Source: Streptomyces nitrosporeus (GTDB lineage Bacteria; Actinomycetota; Actinomycetes; Streptomycetales; Streptomycetaceae). Taken from it: a stretch of 64,000 nt of DNA. A program made the translations under genes and the position numbers. Under the pieces are notes generated by a model. The model worked only from the letters and a program-made list of their open reading frames with translations, was not told where the DNA came from and ran no database searches. The stretch lies in the NCBI RefSeq assembly GCF_008704555.1, contig NZ_CP023702.1:7424001-7488000 (forward strand), written 5' to 3'. This document shows, piece by piece, positions 17,432 to 26,299 of the stretch. Within the stretch, counting starts at the first letter, position 1. Every line of letters begins with the position of its first letter.

Positions 17432-18181
17432 ATGTCATTCCCGCCACCCGGACGGCATTCCGGCGCCGCCCACCACGAGCACTGCAACAGCGCCCTGTGC
17501 TGCCGCTGCCAGCAGCGGCAGTGGTCGACGAGACAGGGCGAGGAACGCCTCTGCGGTCACTGCGCCTCCTGCTGCCGGGACTGCGGACGCGCCCCCGCGC
17601 CGCACCTGGACGGTCTCGACGACGGCCTCTGCGCCCAGTGCCGCGGGCGCTGCGGGCGCTGCGGACAGCCGGTCGCCGCCGAGGGCCCCTGCCCCTGCCG
17701 CCGGTGGAAGGAGCGCGCGGGCCGCGACCCGGTCGGCTACGTGCTCCAGGCGCTGCCGCAGCCCCTGCTCCAGGCACTCGCCCACCGCACCCCGCGCTCC
17801 GTGCACGAACTGGTCCACCAGGAGCTCGGCAGGCGCACCGCCGACCAGCTCCTGGAGCGGGTGGAGCGCCGCTGGAACGTCCGCTGGTCGCACGCGCTGC
17901 ACGAGAAGGACGAGGACGGCCGGCGCCGCTGGGCCCCCCAGGAGATCGCCGAGGCGCTGGTCGGACCCGGCCGCTGCACCGAGCCGCAGTGCGAGGACGG
18001 GTACCTGATCAGTACCGGCGCCCCGTGCGCCCTGTGCATGCGGCCGACCCACCGTTTCGTCCCGGCGACGGCGGACCGTACGGCGGCGACGGAGCACGCA
18101 CGGGCGAGCGCCGCCATGATCCGCCGGGCCCTCGTGGAGGGCCGGTCCGCCAAACCCGGCCGCCCGAGGCCGCCGCGCTGA
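17432..18181 (+). CDS. Cys-rich zinc-ribbon-like protein
   Basis: 249 residues from ATG 17432 with AGGAGAA (17417-17423). The first ~100 residues carry repeated CxxC pairs (CCRCQQ, CGHCASCCRDCG, CAQCRGRCGRCG, CPC), enough for two or three zinc ribbons; a further pair occurs near the C terminus (CALCMRP). The middle is helical and charged (LVHQELGRRTADQLLERV). Same strand as the upstream 64-residue membrane protein, with a 158-base gap. Unrecognised; possibly a nucleic-acid or protein-binding adaptor. Confidence 0.75.
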   Translation: MSFPPPGRHSGAAHHEHCNSALCCRCQQRQWSTRQGEERLCGHCASCCRDCGRAPAPHLDGLDDGLCAQCRGRCGRCGQPVAAEGPCPCRRWKERAGRDPVGYVLQALPQPLLQALAHRTPRSVHELVHQELGRRTADQLLERVERRWNVRWSHALHEKDEDGRRRWAPQEIAEALVGPGRCTEPQCEDGYLISTGAPCALCMRPTHRFVPATADRTAATEHARASAAMIRRALVEGRSAKPGRPRPPR

Positions 18182-18225
18182 GCAGCTCCGCCACGACGGC
18201 CCCCGGCCCCCGGCGCGGCGGACCG

Positions 18226-18867
18226 TTACCGTGCGGCGCGGACCGAGGCGGCGATCTCCTTGTCCAGCGCCGCGCGCACCAGCGCGGCGGCGAGGACCGC
18301 GGGGTCCCGGTCCCCGGCCGCCCGCAGCAGCCCGGCGGGAGACGCGGGCAGCCCGAGGCGCTCGGCGCCCTGGAGCGCCTTGGCGTCCAGGTAGGGGGCC
18401 GCCTCGGTCCACACCGACTGCACCTCCCGGAGGAAGATGTCCGCGCCCGCCGGCCCCATGCCCGGGAACCTCCGCAGCGCCGCGCGCAACGCGTCCGTGT
18501 CCCCGTCCGCGTCCCGGCGCAGACGCCGCAGGTCCCCGCCGTAGGCGTCGAGCAGCAGCGACGCGCCGTCGCCGAGCTGGGTCGCCGTCCGTTCGTCGTA
18601 GCGGCGGTACCCGCCCTCGCCCAGCGCGTCGACCCTCTGCTGCCAGGTCGCGTCCGCCATCCGGCGGGGCGAGCGCATACCGTGCGCGGACAGCGCCCGC
18701 GCGGAGGCCACGGCCACCGGGGCGCGGATCCGGGCGCTCAGCAGATGGCTGAGCACCAGGAGCCGGTACAGCGGCTGCGGGGTGTCCCGCAGCCGGATGC
18801 CGGCTTCCTCGGCGTAGGTCGTGCCGTGCCGTTCCAGCAGCGCGTCCAGCGTCGCGCCGTCGCTCAC
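18226..18867 (-). CDS. HhH-GPD (endonuclease III-like) protein lacking the lyase lysine
   Basis: 213 residues from a GTG that overlaps the upstream stop (GTGA). The helix-hairpin-helix is LRRFPGMGPAGADIFLRE and a downstream PYLDAKALQGAERLGL supplies the conserved Asp. Compared with Nth (PGVGRKTAN), the catalytic Lys position is Ala, and there are no cysteines for a [4Fe-4S] cluster. It is therefore either a monofunctional DNA glycosylase or a non-catalytic binder. Coupled to a small DUF6480-like membrane protein. Confidence 0.8.
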   Translation of the reverse strand: MSDGATLDALLERHGTTYAEEAGIRLRDTPQPLYRLLVLSHLLSARIRAPVAVASARALSAHGMRSPRRMADATWQQRVDALGEGGYRRYDERTATQLGDGASLLLDAYGGDLRRLRRDADGDTDALRAALRRFPGMGPAGADIFLREVQSVWTEAAPYLDAKALQGAERLGLPASPAGLLRAAGDRDPAVLAAALVRAALDKEIAASVRAAR

Positions 18868-19082
18868 GGGAAGCTGAGGATCCGCGCGACGAAGTAGCCG
18901 GCGACCACCAGCGAACCGAGCAGCACCACGACCGCCCAGACCACCGGGTGCTCCCATACACCGCCGTCCGCGCGTTCCTGGTGCGCCTCGCTGATGGACC
19001 CTTCGGCCGGGGGCGTCTCGCCCGGCGGAGTCAGCCTGCGTGCCGGGGCCGGAGCACCCGGGGGGATGTGTGAAATAGCCAT
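18864..19082 (-). CDS. DUF6480-like small membrane protein
   Basis: 72 residues: a Pro-rich soluble head (MAISHIPPGAPAPARR, TPPGETPPAEGSISE) and one C-terminal helix (VVWAVVVLLGSLVVAGYFVARIL). This matches the small actinobacterial DUF6480 family in length and layout. ATG at 19082; the stop overlaps the GTG of the HhH-GPD gene. Role unknown. Confidence 0.75.
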   Translation of the reverse strand: MAISHIPPGAPAPARRLTPPGETPPAEGSISEAHQERADGGVWEHPVVWAVVVLLGSLVVAGYFVARILSFP

Positions 19083-19211
19083 GCGTCCACCATCCCTCCG
19101 CTCGGCCGGACCCGCATCGCAGCCTCCGGGCAGCAGCGGTGCGTACGTCCGTAAGGAGTTCGCCCGCCCGTCGGGGCACTGCGACGCCGCGTTACGGGGC
19201 ACCGTCATGGA

Positions 19212-20450
19212 ATGCCAGGAGTATCAGCGCCCGCGCACGTCATCAAACTCGTCCAGCGCACCACGGAGCCCGCCGGGGCCCAGGTGCTGCGGTCCACCGC
19301 CGCCGCCGTCATCGCGTTCGTCGTCGCCCAGTGGTCGCTGCCCGATCCGCATCCCGCGCCGCTGACCGCGCCCCTCACCGCGCTCCTCGTGGTGCAGGTG
19401 ACGCTCTACGCCACGCTCACCACCGGTATCCGGCGTGTCAACTCGGTCGTCGTCGGTGTGCTGATCGCCAGCGGGTTCAGCTCCCTGGTCGGCCTGAGCT
19501 GGTGGAGCCTGGGTCTGACGATCTTCACCTCGCTGCTGATCGGGCGCGTCGTGAGGGTCAACGAGTTCGTCCCGGAGGTCGCGATCAGCGCGATGCTCGT
19601 CCTCGGCGTCTCCCAGGTCACCGACACCGCCCTGGAACGCGTCATGGAGACGCTCATCGGCGCGGGGGTCGGACTGCTGTTCAACCTGCTGTTCGCACCG
19701 CCGGTCTGGGTGGAGACGGCGGGCGCCTCCATCGGGGGGCTGGGGGAGCGGATGGGCGCCATGCTGCGCGCCCTCGGCGACGAGATCGGCGGCAGCCACC
19801 CCGTCGGCGAGGCCGCCGCACGGCTGCACGAGGCCCGCCGGCTCGACCACGACATCGTGGAGGTCGACGCCTCGCTGCGGCAGGCCGAGGAGAGCCTGAT
19901 GCTCAACCCCCGGGTCCGCCAGGGACTGCTGTACCGGGTGGTCCTGCGCACCGGCCTCGACACGCTGGAGATCTGCGCCGTGGTGCTGCGTGTGCTGACG
20001 CGGACCCTGACGGACCTCGCCAAGGCCCGCACCGGGGAGAGGCTTTTCCCGGAGGACGTGGCCGATTCGCTGCGCGAACTGTTCGGACACATGTCCGATG
20101 CGGTCGAGGGGTTCGCGGTGATGATCACCACGCCGATGGCCGACAGCGGGGAAGAGGCCGAGGAACGCCTCGCCGACGCCCTCGCCCGCAGCCGCAGGAC
20201 ACGGGACCTGGTGGCGGACCTGCTGCTGGAGGACGTCCAGGAGCACCCGAGGCAGTGGCAGCTGCACGGGGCCCTGCTCGCCGAGGTCGACCGGATCCTC
20301 GACGAACTCGACATCGACAAGCGCACGGAGCGCCTCGGCGAGGAACTCGACCGCCGTTCGGCCCAGATGCACGAACGGCACCCGCGCTTCCGGGCGGTGG
20401 TCCGCCGGCTCCGGGGAGCCTCCCGGCAGGGACCCCGGGCCGAGGTGTGA
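19212..20450 (+). CDS. FUSC-family aromatic acid exporter-like membrane protein
   Basis: 412 residues. Residues ~20-160 hold about five or six hydrophobic segments (AAAVIAFVVAQWSL, ALLVVQVTLYATL, VVVGVLIASGFSSLVG, LIGAGVGLLFNLLFAPP); the C-terminal 240 residues are a long helical cytoplasmic domain with heptad-like stretches. This is the half-size FUSC layout of p-hydroxybenzoate/fusaric-acid efflux pumps. Ribosome site is weak at this ATG, and no better start lies inside. Divergent from the DUF6480-like gene. Confidence 0.85.
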   Translation: MPGVSAPAHVIKLVQRTTEPAGAQVLRSTAAAVIAFVVAQWSLPDPHPAPLTAPLTALLVVQVTLYATLTTGIRRVNSVVVGVLIASGFSSLVGLSWWSLGLTIFTSLLIGRVVRVNEFVPEVAISAMLVLGVSQVTDTALERVMETLIGAGVGLLFNLLFAPPVWVETAGASIGGLGERMGAMLRALGDEIGGSHPVGEAAARLHEARRLDHDIVEVDASLRQAEESLMLNPRVRQGLLYRVVLRTGLDTLEICAVVLRVLTRTLTDLAKARTGERLFPEDVADSLRELFGHMSDAVEGFAVMITTPMADSGEEAEERLADALARSRRTRDLVADLLLEDVQEHPRQWQLHGALLAEVDRILDELDIDKRTERLGEELDRRSAQMHERHPRFRAVVRRLRGASRQGPRAEV

Positions 20451-20468
20451 TCCCGCACGCCGGCCGGG

Positions 20469-22085
20469 TCAGGGCGAGGAGTGCTCCACCGGGCGGGCGA
20501 GCGCGCGCTGGACCCGTGCGAGGGCGCTCCAGCGGTGACCGTGCAGGGCCGCCTGTGCCGCGTTGGCGCCCGGAGCGCCGTGCACGCCGCCGCCGGGATG
20601 CGCGCCGGCCGAGGCGAGGTACAGGCCCTTCACCGGGGTCTCGGGGCGCCCCGCTCCCGGGACCGGCCGGAACACGAGCTGCTGGTGCAGCGCCGTCGTC
20701 CCGCCGTTGACGGACCCGCCGCTCAGATTGGCGTCGAGACCCTCCAGGGTCCCGGGGGACAGCACCCGCCGGGCCCGGACGAGGCCGCGGAACCCGGGCG
20801 CGGCCCGTTCGACCTCCGCCTCCATCCGGTCCGCCATCGCCTCCTCCTCCCGCCGGTCCCAGGACCCCGTCAGGCCGTCGCTCCCCGCGTCGCCCCGGGC
20901 CCGGCGGGGCACATGCGTATAGGCCCAGGCCGACTCGGTGCCCGCCGGGGACCTGCCGGGATCGGCGGTGGTCATCTGCCCGAACAGGATGAACGGCCGG
21001 TCGGGCACCTGGCCCATGGCGATCTGCGAGGCGAAACGGGTGAGACCGTCGACCCCGTCGGCGAGATGGACGGTACCGGCGGACGACGCGCCCTCGGCGG
21101 TCCAGGGCACCGGCCCGCCCAGGGCCCAGTCGACCTTGAAGGTGGCGAAGTCCCACTGGAAGCGGCGCAGGTCCTCCAGCAGCCGCCCCGGCAGATGACG
21201 GGCGTCGACCAGGTCGTGGTAGAGCGCGGGGGCGGACACGTCCGCCAGCACGGCACGGCCCGCGGGCACCGCCTCGCCCCCGGCCGTACGCACCGCCACG
21301 GCCCGGCCGCCGCGCACCACCACCTCGGCGACCCGCTCGCCGCACCGCACGGTGCCGCCCCGGCTCCGCAGCCGCCGGACCAGTGCCGCGGTCAGCCCGC
21401 CCGAGCCGCCGGCCGGCACGGGGAACCCGTACGTCTGGCCGAGCATCGTCATCAGCCAGCCGAACCCGCCGCTGCCCGCCGCCTCCGGCGCCAGGTCGGC
21501 GTGCAGGGCGTTGCCCGCGAGCAGCAGCCGCCCGCCCTCACCGGCGAACTCCTCCTCGCCCAGCCGGCGCACCGGCAGCAGCATCGTCCGGGCCAGCCGC
21601 AGGCCGCCGGCCGCGCGCACCGCCGCCGCGAGCCGCGCACCGGCGCGTACCGGCGGGAACGGTGTGAACAGCGCGTCGAGCAGCGGGGCCCGCACCTTCT
21701 CCCAGACCTCGTGCTGGGCGCGCCAGGAGGCACCGTCCCCGGGACCGAACTCCTCCAGCGACCGCGCGGTCTCCTCGACGCTCCGGTGCAGCACCGCGCA
21801 CCGGCCGTCGGGGAACGGATGGGCCAGCACCGCGGGGGCCTGGCTCCACCGCAGCCCGTACGCGTCGAGACGGAGCCCGGCGAGCACCGGCGACGCCGCC
21901 GCCAGCGGATAGAACGCGCTGAACACATCACTGACGTACGCGGGATCCACACCCCGGTCGTGGCGTACGGCCCCGCCGGGCTCGTCCTGCGCCTCCAGGA
22001 CCTCCACCGTCCAGCCGGCGTCGGCCAGGAGGTTGGCCGCCACCAGTCCGTTGGGTCCCGCTCCGATGACCACGGCATCCGGCAC
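20469..22085 (-). CDS. FAD-dependent oxidoreductase (phytoene-desaturase/PYROXD2-like)
   Basis: 538 residues. N-terminal dinucleotide fold VVIGAGPNGLVAANLLADAG with the following E (LEAQDEPGGAV), and a C-terminal FAD motif LYLASAGAHPGGGVHGAPG. Best described as an NAD(P)/FAD oxidoreductase of the carotenoid-desaturase superfamily; no carotenoid genes are near, so PYROXD2-like activity is more likely. Starts three bases after the stop of an SRPBCC gene: a two-gene operon. Confidence 0.9.
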   Translation of the reverse strand: MPDAVVIGAGPNGLVAANLLADAGWTVEVLEAQDEPGGAVRHDRGVDPAYVSDVFSAFYPLAAASPVLAGLRLDAYGLRWSQAPAVLAHPFPDGRCAVLHRSVEETARSLEEFGPGDGASWRAQHEVWEKVRAPLLDALFTPFPPVRAGARLAAAVRAAGGLRLARTMLLPVRRLGEEEFAGEGGRLLLAGNALHADLAPEAAGSGGFGWLMTMLGQTYGFPVPAGGSGGLTAALVRRLRSRGGTVRCGERVAEVVVRGGRAVAVRTAGGEAVPAGRAVLADVSAPALYHDLVDARHLPGRLLEDLRRFQWDFATFKVDWALGGPVPWTAEGASSAGTVHLADGVDGLTRFASQIAMGQVPDRPFILFGQMTTADPGRSPAGTESAWAYTHVPRRARGDAGSDGLTGSWDRREEEAMADRMEAEVERAAPGFRGLVRARRVLSPGTLEGLDANLSGGSVNGGTTALHQQLVFRPVPGAGRPETPVKGLYLASAGAHPGGGVHGAPGANAAQAALHGHRWSALARVQRALARPVEHSSP

Positions 22086-22088
22086 GGT

Positions 22089-22526
22089 TCAGCCCTCCCC
22101 GTTCTCGCAGCACCGGGCCAGCCGGTCGAGCATGGCCCGGTGACGCAGCTGGAGCACCGCGTCCGCGGCGACGTTGTGCAGAGCCGCCCCCGCGCCCCGC
22201 AGGGGGTGCTCGTCGACGACCAGCAGGGTGTCCTCACCCCAGGGGCGCACCTCGAAGGCGACCCGCGCCGTGCCCAGACGACCGCTGTCCACCTCCAGCT
22301 CCAGGATCCGGGGCGGTTCACAGCGCCGTACGAACGTTTCGTTGCGCAGTGTGCAGGGACCGATCCGCACGGTGTAGGCGAGGCTCGAACCCACCTGCGG
22401 CCACCGGCCCTTCGCGGGCTCGGAGCCGGACGGGCCGACGACCCATCTCTCGTAACCACTGCTGTCGGACAGGACGTCCCAGACGGCGTCCGGGGGCTTC
22501 CGGATCAACTTGTGCCGTACGGCCAT
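22089..22526 (-). CDS. SRPBCC (START-like) family protein
   Basis: 145 residues: HKLIRKPPDAVWDVLSDSSGYERWVVG opens a polyketide-cyclase/START fold, followed by alternating strands and a long C-terminal helix. Binds a hydrophobic ligand. Directly upstream of the FAD oxidoreductase, so it may present that enzyme's substrate. Confidence 0.85.
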   Translation of the reverse strand: MAVRHKLIRKPPDAVWDVLSDSSGYERWVVGPSGSEPAKGRWPQVGSSLAYTVRIGPCTLRNETFVRRCEPPRILELEVDSGRLGTARVAFEVRPWGEDTLLVVDEHPLRGAGAALHNVAADAVLQLRHRAMLDRLARCCENGEG

Positions 22527-22621
22527 GGGGGGCTCCTCCGGCTCGTTCCCGGGCCGGTGCCGTCAGCACCGGCCACCTGTTCAGCGTAGGGCGGCCCGGT
22601 GGACCGGGCTCGCCGGCGGAT

Positions 22622-23287
22622 CTACTCCGGACGGGCGAACGGGCTCGCGTCGAGGCCGTCCAGCAGCGCGGCCACGTCCCGGTACACGGCCGCCGCACCG
22701 GCCTCCTCCAGGTCCCCGCGGGGGATGCCGCCCGAGAGCACGGCGACGGCCCTCACCCCGGCCCCGGCCGCCGCCCGCATGTCCCACACGGAGTCGCCCA
22801 CGAACACCGCCTCCCCGGCGGAGCACCCGGCGATCTCCAGGGCGTGCCGCACGGGCTCCGGCGCCGGCTTCCCCGCCGACACGTCGTCGGAACTCGCCGT
22901 GCCCGCGATGACGTCGTCCGCGTCCACGGCCGCCCGCAGGGCGGTCAGTTCCCGGCCGCTCGCCGACGTGGCCAGGACGATCCGCATACCGCGTCCGGCC
23001 AGGGCCCGCAGCAGCTCACCCGCCCGGTCGAACGCGGCCAGCCGGTCGAAGTAGGTGGCGTACAGCGTCTTGTGCGCGGCCGCGATCCCGGCGTCCTGCT
23101 CCCGGTCGCGGTCCTCGCCGAGCAGATGCGCGACCAGGTCACCGGAGCCGAGTCCGATGGCGCGGTGGATGTCGTGCGCCGCCACCTGGTGCCCCGCCTG
23201 GCGGAATGCCTCCCACCAGCAGGTGACGTGCAGATGGTTGGTGTCGACGAGGGTGCCGTCGACGTCGAAGAGGGCGGCGTGCGCCAT
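22622..23287 (-). CDS. HAD-superfamily phosphatase
   Basis: 221 residues from ATG 23287. Motif I FDVDGTLVDT, motif II VLATSAS, motif III Lys in SAGKPAPEPV, motif IV FVGDSVWD: a complete phosphoglycolate-phosphatase-like enzyme with a helical cap. Last gene of the operon that begins with the diiron protein at 26103; 29 bases after the SDR stop. An open frame that fuses it to the SDR region is not real. Confidence 0.9.
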   Translation of the reverse strand: MAHAALFDVDGTLVDTNHLHVTCWWEAFRQAGHQVAAHDIHRAIGLGSGDLVAHLLGEDRDREQDAGIAAAHKTLYATYFDRLAAFDRAGELLRALAGRGMRIVLATSASGRELTALRAAVDADDVIAGTASSDDVSAGKPAPEPVRHALEIAGCSAGEAVFVGDSVWDMRAAAGAGVRAVAVLSGGIPRGDLEEAGAAAVYRDVAALLDGLDASPFARPE

Positions 23288-23316
23288 GGGGGTCCAGCCT
23301 TTCCGGGTCGGGGGCG

Positions 23317-24204
23317 TCAGGGGAGCGGGGTGCCACCGGTGGCGTTCATGATCTCGCCGGTGATGTAACTCGCCCGGGAGGAGGCGAGGAAGACGTACGC
23401 CGGTGCCATCTCCGCGGGCTGGGCGGGGCGTCCGAGAGGGCTCTGCTTCCCGAACTCCGTGGTGTCGGGCAGCGTCGCCGGGATCAGCGGCGTCCAGACG
23501 GGGCCGGGGGCGACCGCGTTCACCCGGATGCCGTCGGACGCCAGCATCTGCGCGAGCCCCTTGGTGAACGTGACGATGGCGCCCTTGGTCATCGCGTAGT
23601 CGAGCAGGTGCGGGCTCGGCTCGTAGGCCTGCACCGACGTGGTGTTGATGATTGAACCCCCGGCGGGGATGTGCGGCAGCGCGTTCTTGCACAGCCAGAA
23701 CATCCCGTACAGATTCGTCCGGACGACCCGGTCGAACTGCTCCGTGGAGATGGCCGAGATGCCCTCGGGCCGGGACATCTGGTAGGCCGCGTTGTTGACC
23801 AGGACATCGATGCGCCCGAACTCGGACACCGCCCGTTCCACCAGCGCCCGGCACTGCTTCTCGTCCCGGATGTCGCACACCACGGGCACCGCCCGCCGGC
23901 CCGCGGACTCCACCAGCCGCACCGTGACGAGCGCGTCCTCCTCCTCTTCGGGCAGATGGGTGAACAGGACGTCCGCACCCTCGCGGGCGAAGGCCAGGGC
24001 AACGGCCCGGCCGATGCCGGAGTCACCACCGGTGACCACCGCCGCACGCCCTTCGAGCTGGCCGCTGCCGCGGTAGGTGTCCTCGCCGTGGTCGGGCGCC
24101 GGGTCCATCGGCCCGGTCAGGCCCGGATGCGCCTGCTCCTGGTCGGGGAGATCGGGACGGGGGTACGCCTCCGCCGGGTCCTGCGGGCGTCCGGAATCAG
24201 TCAT
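23317..24204 (-). CDS. Short-chain dehydrogenase/reductase (general-stress type)
   Basis: 295 residues from ATG 24204 with GAGGAG before it. An N-terminal extension (~50 residues, DLPDQEQAHPGLTGPMDPAPDHGEDTYRG in part) is typical of the YdaD/YhdF/YghA group. Cofactor motif TGGDSGIGRAVA, NNAAYQ, catalytic Ser in NTTSVQAY and YAMTKG. Its start overlaps the CDGSH gene by eight bases, so the two are coupled. Confidence 0.92.
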   Translation of the reverse strand: MTDSGRPQDPAEAYPRPDLPDQEQAHPGLTGPMDPAPDHGEDTYRGSGQLEGRAAVVTGGDSGIGRAVALAFAREGADVLFTHLPEEEEDALVTVRLVESAGRRAVPVVCDIRDEKQCRALVERAVSEFGRIDVLVNNAAYQMSRPEGISAISTEQFDRVVRTNLYGMFWLCKNALPHIPAGGSIINTTSVQAYEPSPHLLDYAMTKGAIVTFTKGLAQMLASDGIRVNAVAPGPVWTPLIPATLPDTTEFGKQSPLGRPAQPAEMAPAYVFLASSRASYITGEIMNATGGTPLP

Positions 24205-24415
24205 CGCTCTGCTCCTCACAGTGGGTTCGGCGCCGGTGGCTGGTGTCGCACCAGGGGTACATCCGGCTCCGCCGGCAGGTGCACAGGGCGACCGCGAACC
24301 GGTCCGAGACGGCCACCCTGCCGTCGGCGCACACGACTTCCACCGGGCCTTCGACCAGGAGCGGTCCCTCTGTCCCGATCCGGATCCGGCGGGGGCGTTC
24401 AGGGGTGCTCGGCAC
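24197..24415 (-). CDS. CDGSH iron-sulfur protein
   Basis: 72 residues. The cluster motif CTCRRSRMYPWCDTSH gives three Cys and one His for a redox-active [2Fe-2S], as in mitoNEET-type proteins (C-x-C-x2-S-x3-P-x-C-D-x-S-H). It overlaps the methyltransferase upstream by 17 bases and the SDR downstream by 8, so it is deeply embedded in the operon. Plausible electron carrier to the diiron protein. Confidence 0.92.
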   Translation of the reverse strand: MPSTPERPRRIRIGTEGPLLVEGPVEVVCADGRVAVSDRFAVALCTCRRSRMYPWCDTSHRRRTHCEEQSDD

Positions 24416-25085
24416 GGATGACCACCAACTCCTCGGTCGTGGCGGGGCCCGGCATCAGCCCCGCCTCCCTCAGCCAGCGGAGCCGGGAGCGCAGGACGGG
24501 CCCCAGCGGCACACGGGCACGGTCACTGACGCGGGCGTCCAGCCCCGCGTCCGCCAGTCTGCGTACGGTCGTATCGCTGTCGCACAGCGCGGAGTGCACC
24601 ATCAGCAGGCGGCCGCCGGGGCGCAGCACCGCGGGAGCGGCGTCGCAGATCCGGTCCAGGACCGCCCGCCCGTCACACCCCGCGTCCCAGGCCCGTTCCG
24701 GGCCGCGCCCGGGCACCTCGTCCACGGGTGACGGGACGTACGGCGGATTCGCGACCACCAGGTCGTAGAACCGGCCCGGCAGCGCGGACAGCAGGTCGCT
24801 GCGGCGCACGCTGATCCGCCGGCCGCTGAGCAGTGCGTTCAGCCGTGCGGTCAGCACCGCGCGGCGCGCGACGTCCACGGCCGTCACGCTCGCGCTCCGC
24901 CGTGCCGCGTGCAGCGCGAGGGCGCCGCTGCCCGTGCCCAGGTCCAGCACCTCGGTCCCCGGGCCTATCTCCTCCCGGTCCACCGCCTCCATCAGCAGCC
25001 GGGTGTCGTGCTGGGGCGCGTAGACCCCGGGCAGCGTCACCAGCCGGTCCGGACGGGTCGTTCCCCCGATTACTTCTGCGGACAT
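24399..25085 (-). CDS. HemK/PrmC-like class I methyltransferase
   Basis: 228 residues from ATG 25085 (GAGGAGG ribosome site). SAM motif VLDLGTGSGALALHAA and the catalytic NPPY (VVANPPYVPSP), which marks N-methyltransferases acting on amide or amino groups (HemK2/MTQ2-like). The N terminus lacks the PrmC substrate-binding helical domain, so a release-factor target is uncertain. Operon member between the diiron and CDGSH genes. Confidence 0.88.
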   Translation of the reverse strand: MSAEVIGGTTRPDRLVTLPGVYAPQHDTRLLMEAVDREEIGPGTEVLDLGTGSGALALHAARRSASVTAVDVARRAVLTARLNALLSGRRISVRRSDLLSALPGRFYDLVVANPPYVPSPVDEVPGRGPERAWDAGCDGRAVLDRICDAAPAVLRPGGRLLMVHSALCDSDTTVRRLADAGLDARVSDRARVPLGPVLRSRLRWLREAGLMPGPATTEELVVIRAEHP

Positions 25086-25140
25086 CTGATCCTCCTCATG
25101 GCGGACGGGCGCGCGGGCGCCCGCCCGGTACCCCGGTCCC

Positions 25141-26103
25141 TCAGCTCTGCCAGCCGGCCAGCAGCCGGTCACCCAGCCGGTCCTCCACGAAGGAGGTCGC
25201 CGTGACACCGAACGCGATGTCCGGGGCAAGCTCCGGTTCCTCCTCGACCAGACCGCCGACCACCTCATGGCGCACCACCTGCTCGTGGACGGCGTCCGCC
25301 TCCACGTGCTCGGTGTAGAAGAACTCCGCCGCGGCACCCGCCCCGGTCCGTTTCATGGCCTTGGCCAGGCGGCGCGAAGCGGGCGGGGAGGTGATCTCGA
25401 CGGCGGCGAAATGCCCGACCAGCGCACCGCGCAGCCGCCGGTGCAGACCGAACAGCGACATCAGGTTGACCAGGGCCAGCATCTCGGCGTACCCGTCGTC
25501 CAGGTAGCGCCCGTAGGCCGTGTCCAGCCCCAGATCGGCCATCAGGCCGGCGAAGAGCCGGGCGTGCACCCGGTCGGCCCGGCCCGCGCCGAACTCGTCG
25601 TACTCGATCGCCGCCATTCCCGCCTTGGCCCGTCCGCTCAGCCGGGGCAGCACCCAGGCGTGCGGATCGGCCTCCTTGAGGTGGTAGAGCGAGCGCTGCA
25701 CGGCGTACGCGCGCAGGTGCCGCAGCTCCCCGCGGTCCTGGAGGAACCACGACGGACCCGTCCCGCGCACCGGCTCCACCAGCAGGCCGTCCAGGACGTC
25801 GTCGAGAGGGCCCTTCGGCAGAGCGTCGCGCCGCAGCGCGTCGAGGAACCGCCGCTCCAGTGCCGCGCGTACGGCGAGGAGGGGCGGGTCCCACTCCAGC
25901 TCCGGCCGCACGCCGGCGAAACCGCGGTAGTGCATCTCGTAGCAGACGTACAGGGCGAGCTGGAGATCATCGCCGTAAGGGTCCGCGTGCCCGGCGGAGT
26001 CCGGGCCGGGAAGCGGCCCGTCACCCCGCAGATGAGCCACCACCCCGGCGGAGAGCCCGCCGCGGGGCTCGGGAAGACGAGGTCCTTCGCGTCGATCGGT
26101 CAT
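25141..26103 (-). CDS. Heme-oxygenase-like diiron (iron-containing redox enzyme) protein
   Basis: 320 residues, all-helical. Ligand-rich helices fit a heme-oxygenase-like diiron oxidase: YEMHYRGF (E, H), YHLKEADPHAWVLPR, IEYDEFGAG, and FFYTEHVEADAVHEQVV. Such enzymes activate O2 for N-oxygenation, C-C cleavage or decarboxylation of small substrates. First gene of the five-gene operon (AGGAG before ATG). A 13-bp palindrome GCCCGTGACGGGC (26169-26181) lies upstream. Substrate unknown. Confidence 0.82.
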   Translation of the reverse strand: MTDRREGPRLPEPRGGLSAGVVAHLRGDGPLPGPDSAGHADPYGDDLQLALYVCYEMHYRGFAGVRPELEWDPPLLAVRAALERRFLDALRRDALPKGPLDDVLDGLLVEPVRGTGPSWFLQDRGELRHLRAYAVQRSLYHLKEADPHAWVLPRLSGRAKAGMAAIEYDEFGAGRADRVHARLFAGLMADLGLDTAYGRYLDDGYAEMLALVNLMSLFGLHRRLRGALVGHFAAVEITSPPASRRLAKAMKRTGAGAAAEFFYTEHVEADAVHEQVVRHEVVGGLVEEEPELAPDIAFGVTATSFVEDRLGDRLLAGWQS

Positions 26104-26299
26104 GGGCCGCTCCTGCCCCGTGAACGGGAAAAGACCACACAGACGTCCTTCCCGACACTACGCCGCACGCCCGTGACGGGCCTCCCCAAGCCCTCGGCAG
26201 CCCGGTACGGCAAGGACGGAACCGCAGCTCAGGGCCGGTTTCCCCGGGCAGCCCCGGGCCTCTCCCCGGACGCGCCGGAGGGCCGCGACGGCCTCCGCG

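Noticed and set aside
23288..23878. Apparent fusion of the HAD phosphatase with an upstream 200-residue segment
   Set aside because: The extra part is an out-of-frame copy of the SDR gene; HAD motif I begins at the ATG at 23287.
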